This document shows, piece after piece, positions 16,621-24,521 of a DNA stretch of 43,125 nt. Under the pieces are notes generated by a model. That model did not search any database. It saw only the letters and a list, made by a program, of their open reading frames with translations, and was not told the DNA's origin. Both the position numbers and the translations under genes were made by a program. The stretch comes from Acidobacteriota bacterium. Its GTDB lineage: Bacteria; Acidobacteriota; UBA6911; JACOSC01. Location of the stretch: assembly GCA_016179055.1 (NCBI GenBank), contig JACOSC010000018.1, positions 1 through 43,125 on the forward strand, in the 5' to 3' direction. The stretch's first letter is position 1, and each line of letters opens with the position of its first letter.

Positions 16621-16680
16621 GCCTAACACTTGAGCTCAGCCGCGGCGCTTTTTGCCGTCGGCTGGCGCGAATGCTTAGAC
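16621..16680 (-). repeat. integron-type attC site (60 bp)
   Basis: Read on the minus strand, this begins GTCTAAG (an R'' box with one deviation), then an L''-box part CCAGCCGACGGC, a short A-rich centre, the L' part GCGCCGCGGCTGA and AGCTCAAGTGTTAGGC ending in a perfect R' core GTTAGGC. The layout, length and the characteristic CTCAAG-GTTAGGC end match cassette recombination sites. CAGCCG and CGGCTG form the inner stem. It starts 11 bases after the stop codon of the small ORF at 16692-16973, exactly where a gene cassette carries its attC. No integrase gene is in the window. Confidence 0.72.
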
Positions 16681-16691
16681 GTTTTTATTAT

Positions 16692-16973
16692 TTATACAGA
16701 CTTGTAAGATTCTGGAAAATCACCGGTACCTCTGGAATCAAGCCTACATATTTCAGTTTCTCTTGAATTATAGCTGATGTGTGTTCCCGGTGACAGATGA
16801 ATATGTTCCCTCTCTCCATCAGGCATATTTTTAATTGATCCTTGATCAACGTTAGCTAACCAATTCAGCATTTCAGCAAAAGATCTCAAGCCCTCTGGAT
16901 CACCTGCAATTATAATTCGATCCTTATCCTGAACAAATTCAATATTACCAGTAAGTCTTGGTGGTGTTTTCAT
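16692..16973 (-). CDS. small cassette-borne protein, possibly Imm32-like immunity protein
   Basis: This 93-residue ORF is AT-rich against its neighbours and followed at once by an attC site, so it is probably a captured gene cassette. The segment RIIIAGDPEGLRSFAEMLNW, then REHIHLSPGTHIS and a strand with SRETEICRL, resembles the layout of Imm32-type immunity proteins (G-x-x-x-G-L, a long helix, H-x-H-L). That assignment is from memory of the pattern and is weak. No cognate toxin is nearby. It has no signal peptide and no membrane segment. Confidence 0.6.
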   Translation of the reverse strand: MKTPPRLTGNIEFVQDKDRIIIAGDPEGLRSFAEMLNWLANVDQGSIKNMPDGEREHIHLSPGTHISYNSRETEICRLDSRGTGDFPESYKSV

Positions 16974-17019
16974 TTTATTTCTTCATCTAAAGGGTTTTAT
17001 CTGTGATCGCCTACATGAA

Positions 17020-17055
17020 TTAGGCGGTTCTGCCTAAAAAAATTAGGCCGCCTAA
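17020..17055. repeat. short palindromic repeat shared with 39306-39331
   Basis: TTAGGCGGTTCTGCCTAA is followed after a short A/T run by TTAGGCCGCCTAA. The second copy, at 39306-39331, has the same AGGCGG...CTGCCTAA...GGCCGCCTAA order. Both copies sit at the edge of an attC-associated toxin or immunity gene patch. Confidence 0.55.
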
Positions 17056-17113
17056 GCCAAAGCACCTGATTACAGTCTCGACTTTGTACCGTACCAATTT
17101 CCCACATCTTAGA

Positions 17114-17393
17114 CAAGAGGATTTTCGGGTGTGCGTCAATTTTGGTGGTGGTTTGAATCAACCAGGGGGATTTTCTGGTAAGGGTTTTGTTTATTTATAG
17201 TAGGATTCATTTAACCACAAAGACACGAAGACACAAAATGGTTTTGTGAGCTTAGTGCCTTTGTTTTCCAGCCGTAGCGGGATGGCAAGATTTATTCTGA
17301 ATGCTTTTCAGCATTCAGAGGCTCGGAAAAACCTATCTCTTGTTCATTCCTACGTATATTTTTGACGCACACCCGTCTTGCATTTTCCTCTTG
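17114..17393. mobile_element. 280-bp inverted-repeat-bounded non-coding element
   Basis: CAAGAGGA (17114-17121) and CGGGTGTGCGTCAA (17126-17139) are repeated in inverted orientation as TTGACGCACACCCG (17362-17375) and TCCTCTTG (17386-17393). The inner arms match over 14 perfect bases. The inside has no ORF but does have a 9-bp hairpin (TCTGAATGC/GCATTCAGA, 17296-17319). It resembles a MITE-like or REP-pair element. Its ends differ from the GTAACTGTTCA family. Confidence 0.5.
17212..17269. repeat. AACCACAAAGACACGAAG-type dispersed repeat
   Basis: TAACCACAAAGACACGAAG begins the stretch, and CTTAGTGCCTTTGTTTTCC near its end is the partial complement. The sequence resembles a short inverted repeat I associate with many bacterial genomes, here nested inside the 280-bp element. 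Confidence 0.45.
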
Positions 17394-17459
17394 TAGTGGC
17401 ATGGGCTATTTGGTTATCCTAAATCTTAACGAGTTTATCCCCCTCCAAGTGATGCACCT

Positions 17460-17888
17460 ATGGAAAACCGCGAAGGGATAGACCGCCGCCGGAAACCCAC
17501 AAACCCTCTCTCGCTCGCCTCGCTCCGTTACGCGCGGCGCAGGAGCAAGCGGCGTGACTCCGACAAATCGGGCTACGCCGACCAGTACAACCCTAAGCTC
17601 TTGCTGCCGGTTCTGGCGATCATGGTGCTTTGCAGCTTTGATGGCGTAGCCACGCTCTTACACATCAACAAGGAAGTAGCCAGCGAGGCCAATCCGTTGA
17701 TGGCGTATCTGATCAATCTCAGCCCCATGAAGTTTTTTTTCATTAAATATTTCAGCACATTCCTTGGCGTGTTGATCCTGGTTGTTCACCATTGGTTTCC
17801 GCGGATACGACGAGTGCTATGGGGGATTGTAATAGCGTATTTGATTCTTGGGCTATTTCATGTTGCTATCATCTACTACCATTGGTAA
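17460..17888 (+). CDS. DUF5658-like membrane protein
   Basis: This 142-residue protein has a very basic N-terminus (about residues 1-40) and three hydrophobic segments: LLLPVLAIMVLCSFDGVATL, FFFIKYFSTFLGVLILVVH and [20 protein letters not shown]. The stretch SFDGVATLLHINKEVASEAN then PLM matches the DUF5658 signature D-x-x-x-T-L...EANP. Its function is unknown. The 3' end overlaps the 3' end of pyrC by 36 bases in convergent orientation. No Shine-Dalgarno sequence is seen before ATG 17460. Confidence 0.75.
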   Translation: MENREGIDRRRKPTNPLSLASLRYARRRSKRRDSDKSGYADQYNPKLLLPVLAIMVLCSFDGVATLLHINKEVASEANPLMAYLINLSPMKFFFIKYFSTFLGVLILVVHHWFPRIRRVLWGIVIAYLILGLFHVAIIYYHW

Positions 17889-19196
17889 TCCGTCGCCGGC
17901 GAGGCCGCCGGCGTCGTGCGCTTCCGCCGCCCATACCACCTTGCCTTGAACTATAGTCATAACGGGAGCCCCTCGCAGCTCCCAACCATTGAAGGGCGTG
18001 TTGCGGCCTTTGGAACGGAACCGGCGGACATCGACTTTAACGGTTCGTCTCACGTCGAGAATAGTAATGTCCGCATCGTATCCCGGGGATAAGGCGCCTT
18101 TTGAAGGAAGCTTGAGCAGGCGAGCCGGCGCCAAGGACATCAGCTCAACCAGGCGCACGATGGATAAGCAGCCCGATCGCACCAAGCGATCCAGAGCCAA
18201 GCTAACGGCCGTTTCCAATCCGATGATTCCAAATGGCGCTTGGTCATACTCCAACATTTTGTCCTCAAGCGTGTGCGGGGCGTGGTCGGAGGCAATGCAG
18301 TCGATGGTTCCATCGGCCAAACCTTCAATAACGGCGGCCACGTCGTCCGCCGATCGCAAGGGCGGGTTCATTTTGGTGTGCGTGTCGTAATGAGAGACGG
18401 CTTCGTCGGTCAGTGTAAAATGATGCGGGGTGGCTTCGGCGGTTATGCTGATGCCGTTGCGCTTCGCCTCTCGTATGGATTGAATGGCGCCGCGTGTGGA
18501 GACATGGGCGATGTGCACGCGGGCGCCGGTTACCTTGGCCAGAATCACATCGCGCGCGACGGGCACTTCTTCCGCCGCCGAACTCATGCCGCGTAATCCC
18601 AACCGCGTCGAGTGATAGCCCTCATTCATCACACCGGCGGCCGCCAGCGCTTGATCTTCACAGTGGTCAACCACCGGGATATCAAAAATTTTTGAGTACT
18701 CCAACGCGCGCCGCATCACCTGCGCGTTCATGACCGGCCGGCCATCGTCGCTGATCGCCACGGCGCCGGCTTTGACCATTTCCCCGATCTCCGACAAGAC
18801 TTCGCCTTGGCTTCCGGCCGTAATCGCACCGCAAGGGAGCACGGTCACGACCCCTGATTCGCGCGCGCGGTCCAAAATAAAGCGCGTCACGGTGGCGTCA
18901 TCGTTGACCGGTTGGGTGTTCGGCATCGCCATGACGGCGGTAAATCCGCCCGCCGCCGCGGCGGCGGTTCCCGATTGAACCGTCTCCACGTCTTCGCGCC
19001 CGGGCTCCCGCAGATGGACGTGCATATCAATAAAACCGGGGGCCACGATTTGCTGCGCCGCGTTAATGACGCTGGCCCGCGGGGCCTTCAAGGCGCGCCC
19101 GACTCGTATAATCTTGCCGTTGTCGATCAATACATCAAATTTGCCGTGGATCTGGTTGGCGGGATCAACCACCGTTCCGTTCTTGATTAGGATCAT
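17853..19196 (-). CDS. pyrC: dihydroorotase
   Basis: The enzyme cyclises carbamoyl aspartate to dihydroorotate, the third step of pyrimidine synthesis, in the cytosol. At 447 residues it is a class I type (PyrC/allantoinase-like amidohydrolase). It carries the metal motif [13 protein letters not shown] with His 59 and His 61, [19 protein letters not shown], the Asp-containing ISDDGRPV, and the late ASDHAPHT. The start overlaps the end of pyrB by 4 bases, so the two are co-translated, as in many bacteria where PyrB and PyrC form a complex. The C-terminal 15 residues read over the convergent DUF5658-like gene. Confidence 0.96.
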   Translation of the reverse strand: MILIKNGTVVDPANQIHGKFDVLIDNGKIIRVGRALKAPRASVINAAQQIVAPGFIDMHVHLREPGREDVETVQSGTAAAAAGGFTAVMAMPNTQPVNDDATVTRFILDRARESGVVTVLPCGAITAGSQGEVLSEIGEMVKAGAVAISDDGRPVMNAQVMRRALEYSKIFDIPVVDHCEDQALAAAGVMNEGYHSTRLGLRGMSSAAEEVPVARDVILAKVTGARVHIAHVSTRGAIQSIREAKRNGISITAEATPHHFTLTDEAVSHYDTHTKMNPPLRSADDVAAVIEGLADGTIDCIASDHAPHTLEDKMLEYDQAPFGIIGLETAVSLALDRLVRSGCLSIVRLVELMSLAPARLLKLPSKGALSPGYDADITILDVRRTVKVDVRRFRSKGRNTPFNGWELRGAPVMTIVQGKVVWAAEAHDAGGLAGDGLPMVVDDSNMK

Positions 19197-20134
19197 TGGG
19201 ATATATCCTCGGAAGCGTGGGCCGCGGCCACCAAATAAAGGACGGACATCCTCACCGCTATCCCGTTACTGACTTGCTCCAGAATAACGGAATCCGGCCC
19301 ATCGGCCACCTCGGAGGCGATCTCGACTCCGCGATTCATTGGGCCGGGATGCATGACGATGGCATCCGGTTTGGCCAGTCTCATTCTTGCGCGGGTCAGC
19401 CCATACAAGTCAAAATACTCTCGTTGCGAGGGGAAAAATGCTTCCTGTTGCCGTTCCCTCTGCACGCGCAGCATCATGACAACGTCAGCGTTCGATACGG
19501 CTTCATCAATGTGATAGGAGACCGCGGCGCCCAGTCGCGCGAAATCCGGCGGGATCAGGGTAGGGGGACCGCATGCAATTACGTTGGCGCCAAGTTTGGA
19601 AAAAATCAGGGCGCCGGAGCGCGCTACGCGACTATGCGCCAAATCGCCAATGATGGCGACCTTCAGGCCGGCGATGCTTCCCTTGCGCGTGCGCACGGTG
19701 AAGGCGTCAAGCAGCGCCTGTGTAGGATGTTCATGCATGCCATCGCCGGCATTGACCACGGAGGCTTTGCAAATATCGGCGAGAATGTGGGGAGCGCCGC
19801 TCGAACCATGGCGTATGACAATGATCGACGGAGACATGGATTCTAAATTCTTGGCAGTATCTACCAGCGATTCCCCCTTGGTCACGCTGCTGGTGGATAC
19901 GGCAAAATTCAACGTATCGGCGCTCAGCCGCTTCTCCGCCAGTTCAAAGGAGGCGCGAGTACGCGTAGAGGCTTCGAAAAAGAGATTGATAACGGTTTTT
20001 CCCCGCAGCGTGGGAACTTTCTTGATGGGACGCGTGGCGACTTGTTTGAAGGATTGGGCCGTGTCAAGAATCTGATTAATTTCTTTGACCGTTAACTCGG
20101 CAATGCCCAGCAGGTGTTTATTTCGTAGGCCCAT
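19193..20134 (-). CDS. pyrB: aspartate carbamoyltransferase, catalytic chain
   Basis: The protein catalyses the committed pyrimidine step: carbamoyl phosphate + aspartate gives carbamoyl aspartate. Its 313 residues fit the catalytic chain. The carbamoyl-phosphate motif [19 protein letters not shown] contains S-T-R-T-R at residues 56-60. [11 protein letters not shown] and the late [12 protein letters not shown] complete the family set. No regulatory chain (pyrI) is present. It lies second in the pyrR-pyrB-pyrC operon, 264 bases after pyrR. The leader has no clear Shine-Dalgarno sequence, and a TGGCGG/CCGCCA hairpin ends about 25 bases before the start. Confidence 0.96.
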   Translation of the reverse strand: MGLRNKHLLGIAELTVKEINQILDTAQSFKQVATRPIKKVPTLRGKTVINLFFEASTRTRASFELAEKRLSADTLNFAVSTSSVTKGESLVDTAKNLESMSPSIIVIRHGSSGAPHILADICKASVVNAGDGMHEHPTQALLDAFTVRTRKGSIAGLKVAIIGDLAHSRVARSGALIFSKLGANVIACGPPTLIPPDFARLGAAVSYHIDEAVSNADVVMMLRVQRERQQEAFFPSQREYFDLYGLTRARMRLAKPDAIVMHPGPMNRGVEIASEVADGPDSVILEQVSNGIAVRMSVLYLVAAAHASEDISQ

Positions 20135-20398
20135 GATGGAATGATGCCATAACGATAACTGGCGGGGGAACCGCCATCGGGTATGAATGCACTATTATTA
20201 AGAACGTCGAAACAACTCAGCCGGCTTAATGAATCTCGACTGGTTTCTTGAGGCGCCAATCGAACCATAGCTCCGTCATACCTACACCGTAACTACGACG
20301 TAGGCCCGAGTCACGACCTGCCGTCTACGCGCATAACTTTTGGAGTGGCCGAAGGACGGGCTCTTGGTTAAGCTAATAAGAAAACCGGTGGCCGCGCG
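20135..20398 (-). promoter_or_regulatory. pyrR-pyrB intergenic leader with hairpins
   Basis: This 264-base gap inside an otherwise tight operon is where a PyrR-type attenuator could lie. On the minus strand I see CTACG-T-CGTAG and a TGGCGG/CCGCCA hairpin just before pyrB. I could not find the PyrR-binding loop consensus (UCC-N-G-N-GAGG) or a hairpin with a U tract, so attenuation is not demonstrated. Confidence 0.3.
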
Positions 20399-20959
20399 TT
20401 ATGCGTCATCGCCGGCTTTTTTTTGTTCGACGACTACGACGCGCTCTTCGTTATCCAGCTCCGCCAAGCGGACCTCAACAATCTCGTCGTCGCTGGTTTC
20501 TACAAAGCGGCCGACATACTCGGCTTGTATGGGCAATTCGCGATGACCACGGTCCACCAAAACGGCTAGTTGGACACGCCGGGGCCGGCCCATATCGATC
20601 AGCCCATCGAGGGCGGCGCGAATGGTTCGACCGGTATAGAGCACGTCATCGACCAGAATGAGAGATTTGCCCTCAATGCTGAACTCGATTAAGGTTTCCC
20701 GCAACAACGGCCATGTGGAAATAGTCGTTAGGTCGTCGCGGTACAGGGTGATATCGAGAATGCCGGTGAGAATCGTGCGTTTGGCCGCGGCTTCAATGCG
20801 CTGTGCCAAACGCTGCCCGAGAAACACGCCGCGTCGTCGTATGCCGATGATCGCCAAGTTGTCGAGCTGGCCCTGATGGCTTTCCAACACCTCGGCGGCG
20901 ATTCTGGAAAGCGCCAGGTCAATTCCTTCACCGGTCATTACTTGTCTTTTGATCTTCAT
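20399..20959 (-). CDS. pyrR: bifunctional pyr operon regulator / uracil phosphoribosyltransferase
   Basis: PyrR senses UMP and, in Firmicutes, binds pyr leader RNA; it also has weak uracil phosphoribosyltransferase activity. From ATG 20959 it is 186 residues, the normal size. The frame stays open to 21100, but that extension would lie upstream of the promoter at 20979-21007 and has no family likeness. The PRPP-binding loop is SLILVDDVLYTGRTIRAAL. The start LALSRIAAEVLESHQG and the middle GIRRRGVFLGQRLA match PyrR. It heads the pyrR-pyrB-pyrC operon. No strong Shine-Dalgarno sequence is visible. Confidence 0.93.
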   Translation of the reverse strand: MKIKRQVMTGEGIDLALSRIAAEVLESHQGQLDNLAIIGIRRRGVFLGQRLAQRIEAAAKRTILTGILDITLYRDDLTTISTWPLLRETLIEFSIEGKSLILVDDVLYTGRTIRAALDGLIDMGRPRRVQLAVLVDRGHRELPIQAEYVGRFVETSDDEIVEVRLAELDNEERVVVVEQKKAGDDA

Positions 20960-20978
20960 AAATCTAAATGGAGTTTGG

Positions 20979-21007
20979 ATATTAGCACATGCCGATTCGT
21001 CGTTCAA
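20979..21007 (-). promoter_or_regulatory. promoter of the pyrR-pyrB-pyrC operon
   Basis: On the minus strand TTGAAC (21007-21002) and TAATAT (20984-20979) are 17 bases apart, with TGC just before the -10 box as an extended -10. The leader to pyrR would be only about 12-15 bases, too short for an attenuator ahead of pyrR itself. Confidence 0.5.
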
Positions 21008-21205
21008 GTATTTTCCATTTTCCCAGACATACCCGATGGCCGGTAGTGGCGTAAAAGTGTGTCGAGTCATAGTTCCTAATCTCAAAGACACGTAACTCAA
21101 AACCTTCCAAAAGTATTACAAACCCAAGAATTGGTGGCCAACTCTATTGTCATATATCTTGCCAATTATCAAGTCACATTAAGGAATATAATAACAATTA
21201 TTGCG

Positions 21206-21234
21206 TTGATATATTAACTAAGTATTTGTAGAAT
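21206..21234 (+). promoter_or_regulatory. strong sigma70-type promoter of the Fic gene
   Basis: TTGATA (21206-21211) and TAGAAT (21229-21234) are separated by 17 bases; each matches five of six consensus bases. Just downstream, GTCATAT is repeated in tandem (21238-21251) and could be an operator. Confidence 0.6.
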
Positions 21235-21292
21235 ATAGTCATATGTCATATATGTGTTTTGCAATTTACTGTGCCAAATATGGTGAAAAATA

Positions 21293-22498
21293 ATGGATTG
21301 GAAAACGTTTTATTTTAAATATCACTTGGAGCTCGACGGTCTATTCTCGTACCTTATAAGCATTGCCGCTTCAAGGGAAGCCTCCTTAAATCTCTTTCTT
21401 TCCCCGAACTGGCGGGATCAATTAGATAGGCTTAATCGCGTGCGGTCTGTTTATGGTACAACCGCGCTGGAAGGCAATCCGCTCTCGGAAGCGGAAGTCT
21501 CTCATCAAATAGAAATCCTCGAAAAAAAGGAGACTACTTCAAGTACATCAGAGAACATCACAAAAGAACAACTTCAAATCAGAAACGCGGGGAGAGCCCA
21601 GCTTTGGGTAAAAGAACGGTTCAAGCCTGATAGCGCTCCTCTGAGTTTGGGTGATATTCTGACAATACACAAGATGGTCACTGAGCATTCGGATACCAAG
21701 GACAACATACCCGGCAAATTACGTAATTTCCCGGTGAAAGTAGGTGACCCTAGTATGGGAGGAGATCATAGAGGAGCCCCACATGAAAAGCTACAAGCAC
21801 TTATGAAGAAATACATTGAATTCGTAACTACTCCAACAAAACCATGGGAAGACAATCCGGTCATAAAAGCGTTGCTTGCCCATTTTTTCCTTGTAACAAT
21901 ACACCCGTTTGGAGATGGAAACGGTCGGGTTTCTCGATTGGTTGAGGCAGGAATCCTTTATAAGCACGGTTATAACGTACATGGATTTTATGGATTATCG
22001 AACTATTTTTACCGCAATGAGAGAGAGTATAAAACATCACTACAAAAATGCCGCGCAAAGCAGCCCTTTGAGGTAACACCATTTATCAGGTTTGGGATTA
22101 TTGGATTTGCCACGGAACTCGTAGGCATCAATAATTTTATCAAGAATAAAATAAATCGTGTGGTTTACCGAACAATGTTGGTTCGTGCCTACAACAAGAA
22201 AATAGGAGAACGGCGACGACTTCTCAATCAAAGAGAATATGATTTGCTGGATTTCTTACTCGCTGAGACGGAACCGATAGACCCATTCTCTGAAAGCTCC
22301 TCACGAGAAGTGAAAACGGTTGAATTACTAAAAAATAAGTACATACAAGCGGCTTATAAAGGTCGTAAACCCCGTACTTTTTTTAGAGAACTCACTAGGT
22401 TAGCCCGCCACGGCTTTATAAAATTCAGAAAAGATGGGCCGACTGAGCAAGGGATAATAGAACTGGATTTCGGCGCAATTGCCAAGTATGAAACATAA
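21293..22498 (+). CDS. Fic-domain AMPylating protein (self-inhibited, N-terminal motif)
   Basis: This 401-residue protein belongs to the Fic family, which mostly transfers AMP from ATP to target proteins. The catalytic loop HPFGDGNGRVSRL starts at His 204, with all consensus residues present. The inhibitory helix motif (S/T)xxxE(G/N) is visible at residues 56-61 (TTALEG), ahead of the Fic core. That arrangement is class II, so activity should be held in check by Glu 60. The C-terminal 120 residues look like a winged-helix part (RREYDLLDFLLAET-like segments then RELTRLARHGFIKFRKDG). The gene is AT-rich against its neighbours and has its own promoter, suggesting horizontal gain. Confidence 0.92.
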   Translation: MDWKTFYFKYHLELDGLFSYLISIAASREASLNLFLSPNWRDQLDRLNRVRSVYGTTALEGNPLSEAEVSHQIEILEKKETTSSTSENITKEQLQIRNAGRAQLWVKERFKPDSAPLSLGDILTIHKMVTEHSDTKDNIPGKLRNFPVKVGDPSMGGDHRGAPHEKLQALMKKYIEFVTTPTKPWEDNPVIKALLAHFFLVTIHPFGDGNGRVSRLVEAGILYKHGYNVHGFYGLSNYFYRNEREYKTSLQKCRAKQPFEVTPFIRFGIIGFATELVGINNFIKNKINRVVYRTMLVRAYNKKIGERRRLLNQREYDLLDFLLAETEPIDPFSESSSREVKTVELLKNKYIQAAYKGRKPRTFFRELTRLARHGFIKFRKDGPTEQGIIELDFGAIAKYET

Positions 22499-22558
22499 GT
22501 TGGAAAATTCTTCAACGCACTTTATAGCACGACACGACGGCCGGAACACTGGCCTTAC

Positions 22559-22579
22559 AGCGCTATGTTATAATAGCGC
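22559..22579 (+). promoter_or_regulatory. hairpin enclosing a perfect TATAAT box
   Basis: GCGCTAT (22560-22566) and ATAGCGC (22573-22579) flank GTTATA, and TATAAT at 22569-22574 is a perfect -10 box 32 bases before the hydrolase start. No good -35 box is evident. The hairpin may instead terminate Fic transcription. Confidence 0.35.
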
Positions 22580-22605
22580 GACCTACGGCTTGGAGGGCGA
22601 GGCGT

Positions 22606-23610
22606 ATGCTCATCGTATTGTTGGTGATTATCCTGGCTGGTTTACTCTGGAGCGTTCTTTCCTGGTTGCGCTTGCCCAAGGATTTGAATTCGGATTCGTT
22701 ACAGCCGCTGTGGCCGGGCGCTTTATCCAGTCGCTGGATTACGGTCGACGGAGTACGGCTGCATTACCTTGACCAAGGCGAAGGGCTGCCGGTAGTGCTC
22801 TTGCACGGTTTCTGCGCCTCTTCATACACGTGGCGTGAAGTCATTGAGCCGCTATCCCAGCGCTTTCGTGTCATTGTGCCAGACTTGAAAGGCTTCGGGC
22901 TTTCGGAAAAGCCGCACGGGGATTATCGTCTTGAAACGCAGGCCCATCTTATCGCCCGCATGCTTGAGAGCCTCAATATTCAGGCGGCGATGCTCGTCGG
23001 TAATTCTATGGGCGGGGCCATTGCTATGGCGCTGGCGCTGGATCATGCCGAGTGCGTGAGTGGCCTCATCTTGGTTGATAGTGCGGCCTTTACCATTAGT
23101 CGACGGCTGCATATTCTGCGGCGCCTTTTAGCAATCCCGATTCTCTCCAGCGTTGTCACTTTTCTTCTTTACTATAGCCGCCGTGGGCTTGTGCGGCATA
23201 TGCTGTCGCTTTGCTACTATGATCCATCCAAGGTAACTGATCAGCAACGGACCGTTTATCACGCACCGCTGGCGACGCAGCTTGGCGGCCGGGCATCGAT
23301 ATGGGCCGGACTAGCGTTTGATACGACGCGTATTGTGCGCCGAGCGTCTGAGATCACTCAGCCCGCGTTGTTGGTTTGGGGGGAAACGGACAGGATTATT
23401 CCCATGGAAAATGCGCGCCGGCTCTCCTCCCTACTCCCGAATGCGCGGATGATTGTCTTAGGACAGTGTGGCCATACGCCGCAAGAAGAGCGACCACGGG
23501 AATTCTTGGAGGCGATCCTGCCTTTCTTGATGGAACACACCGCGGCGAGGATGTCACCCTTGCCTACCACACGACCGCAACGTCAACAAGAGATCGACGA
23601 CCCGTCGTAA
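22606..23610 (+). CDS. membrane-anchored alpha/beta hydrolase
   Basis: The 334-residue protein starts behind GGAGGGCGAGG. A hydrophobic N-terminal segment (MLIVLLVIILAGLLWSVLSW) probably anchors it in the membrane. The hydrolase fold is plain: HGFCASSYTW as oxyanion region, GNSMGG with nucleophile Ser 134, Asp 262 in WGETDRIIP and His 290 in GQCGHTPQEE. The catalytic triad is therefore complete. An ester, lactone or epoxide substrate is possible, and the sequence does not tell which. It is transcribed alone. Confidence 0.9.
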   Translation: MLIVLLVIILAGLLWSVLSWLRLPKDLNSDSLQPLWPGALSSRWITVDGVRLHYLDQGEGLPVVLLHGFCASSYTWREVIEPLSQRFRVIVPDLKGFGLSEKPHGDYRLETQAHLIARMLESLNIQAAMLVGNSMGGAIAMALALDHAECVSGLILVDSAAFTISRRLHILRRLLAIPILSSVVTFLLYYSRRGLVRHMLSLCYYDPSKVTDQQRTVYHAPLATQLGGRASIWAGLAFDTTRIVRRASEITQPALLVWGETDRIIPMENARRLSSLLPNARMIVLGQCGHTPQEERPREFLEAILPFLMEHTAARMSPLPTTRPQRQQEIDDPS

Positions 23611-24521
23611 GTGACCATGCCCTAAGAATTGGCGCTCTTGCTGCTCCGCGTCGTTGCTACTGTAGTCTTTCCATGTGGCCTGCCGGTACTTTTTCGGACG
23701 CGGAATTTATTTGAGGACCACAATCCTGAAATGTTTGGTCGCTTTCACACCCAGCGCATTTCCGTCCTCGTCCAGAGCGCTTAATCAATTAGCACTCCTT
23801 GTGCAAATCTATGGGTGCTCGGCACCAAGCCATGTGTTTTCATTTATTTGTTGCAAAGCCCTGTAGGCGATGATAGAATGAAAACGTTCATAATAGGGCG
23901 GTGTTATCAATCTTGTGTGCCCCGAATCACAAGCTCCTCTCGAGCGGCCATCAAAGGACGCCATGAGGCCCTACAAAATCCATCAACTTTTCGGGCATAC
24001 AGCCTCTATAAGAGTAACGTGTTGCCGCCCTAATGATGATTGGGGCAAAGGGATTTTTCCGGTCCCTCAAATTAACGTCGTTGGCTAGGAGCCTGTCGCA
24101 GATAACTTCTTTAACGTTCGGCGACTCACTGTTTCTAGAATAGCCAGGATAATAATGGCAAACACGCTCTTCCTGAAAACCAATTCTTGAATTCTTCGAC
24201 ACACTCCTAGAATGAACAAGGGATTTCCTTGCATCCTTCGGCCTATTGAATTCGCGTTACCTTTCTAAGGCCCGTCTCGAGGCGAGGCGTTGATGACGGC
24301 GACTCGTGGCGCCGATGGAATCTCGCTGCCACCATGAGTTCAATTGTTCCGACCTGAGGGATATTCCGCCTTCGCTGGCAGGCTATAGATGCCCTGTCTA
24401 AACACAACCGTCCTTACGGAAAGAGGGCGCGGCTCCGTTAACCAAGGGATAAATTTCATTGAGTCGACCGCAGCGCGGCTGGGAATCTTTGTCGGTACGA
24501 CCAAAACATAGGGAGAATTTT
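23611..24521. other. 911-base gene-free stretch
   Basis: No ORF here has a family likeness, a good start site or sensible composition. On the minus strand at about 23788-23707 a short frame reads SALDEDGNALGVKATKHFRI then VVLK and a stop, which looks like the last residues of a lost gene. The remainder shows no clear repeat of the families found elsewhere. Confidence 0.5.

Larger units (their letters stand above)
16974..17459. other. 486-base gene-free stretch of nested repeats
   Basis: No gene is supported here. It holds a short palindromic repeat at 17020-17055, a 280-bp inverted-repeat element at 17114-17393 and, within that, an accessory repeat at 17212-17269 and a 9-bp hairpin at 17296-17319. 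Confidence 0.6.

Noticed and set aside
19196-19846. 216-residue plus-strand frame opposite pyrB
   Set aside because: pyrB is unambiguous on the other strand; the frame results from codon bias in GC-rich DNA.
20960-21100. 47-residue N-terminal extension of PyrR
   Set aside because: It would begin upstream of the promoter at 20979-21007 and does not resemble PyrR proteins, which start close to MKIKRQV.
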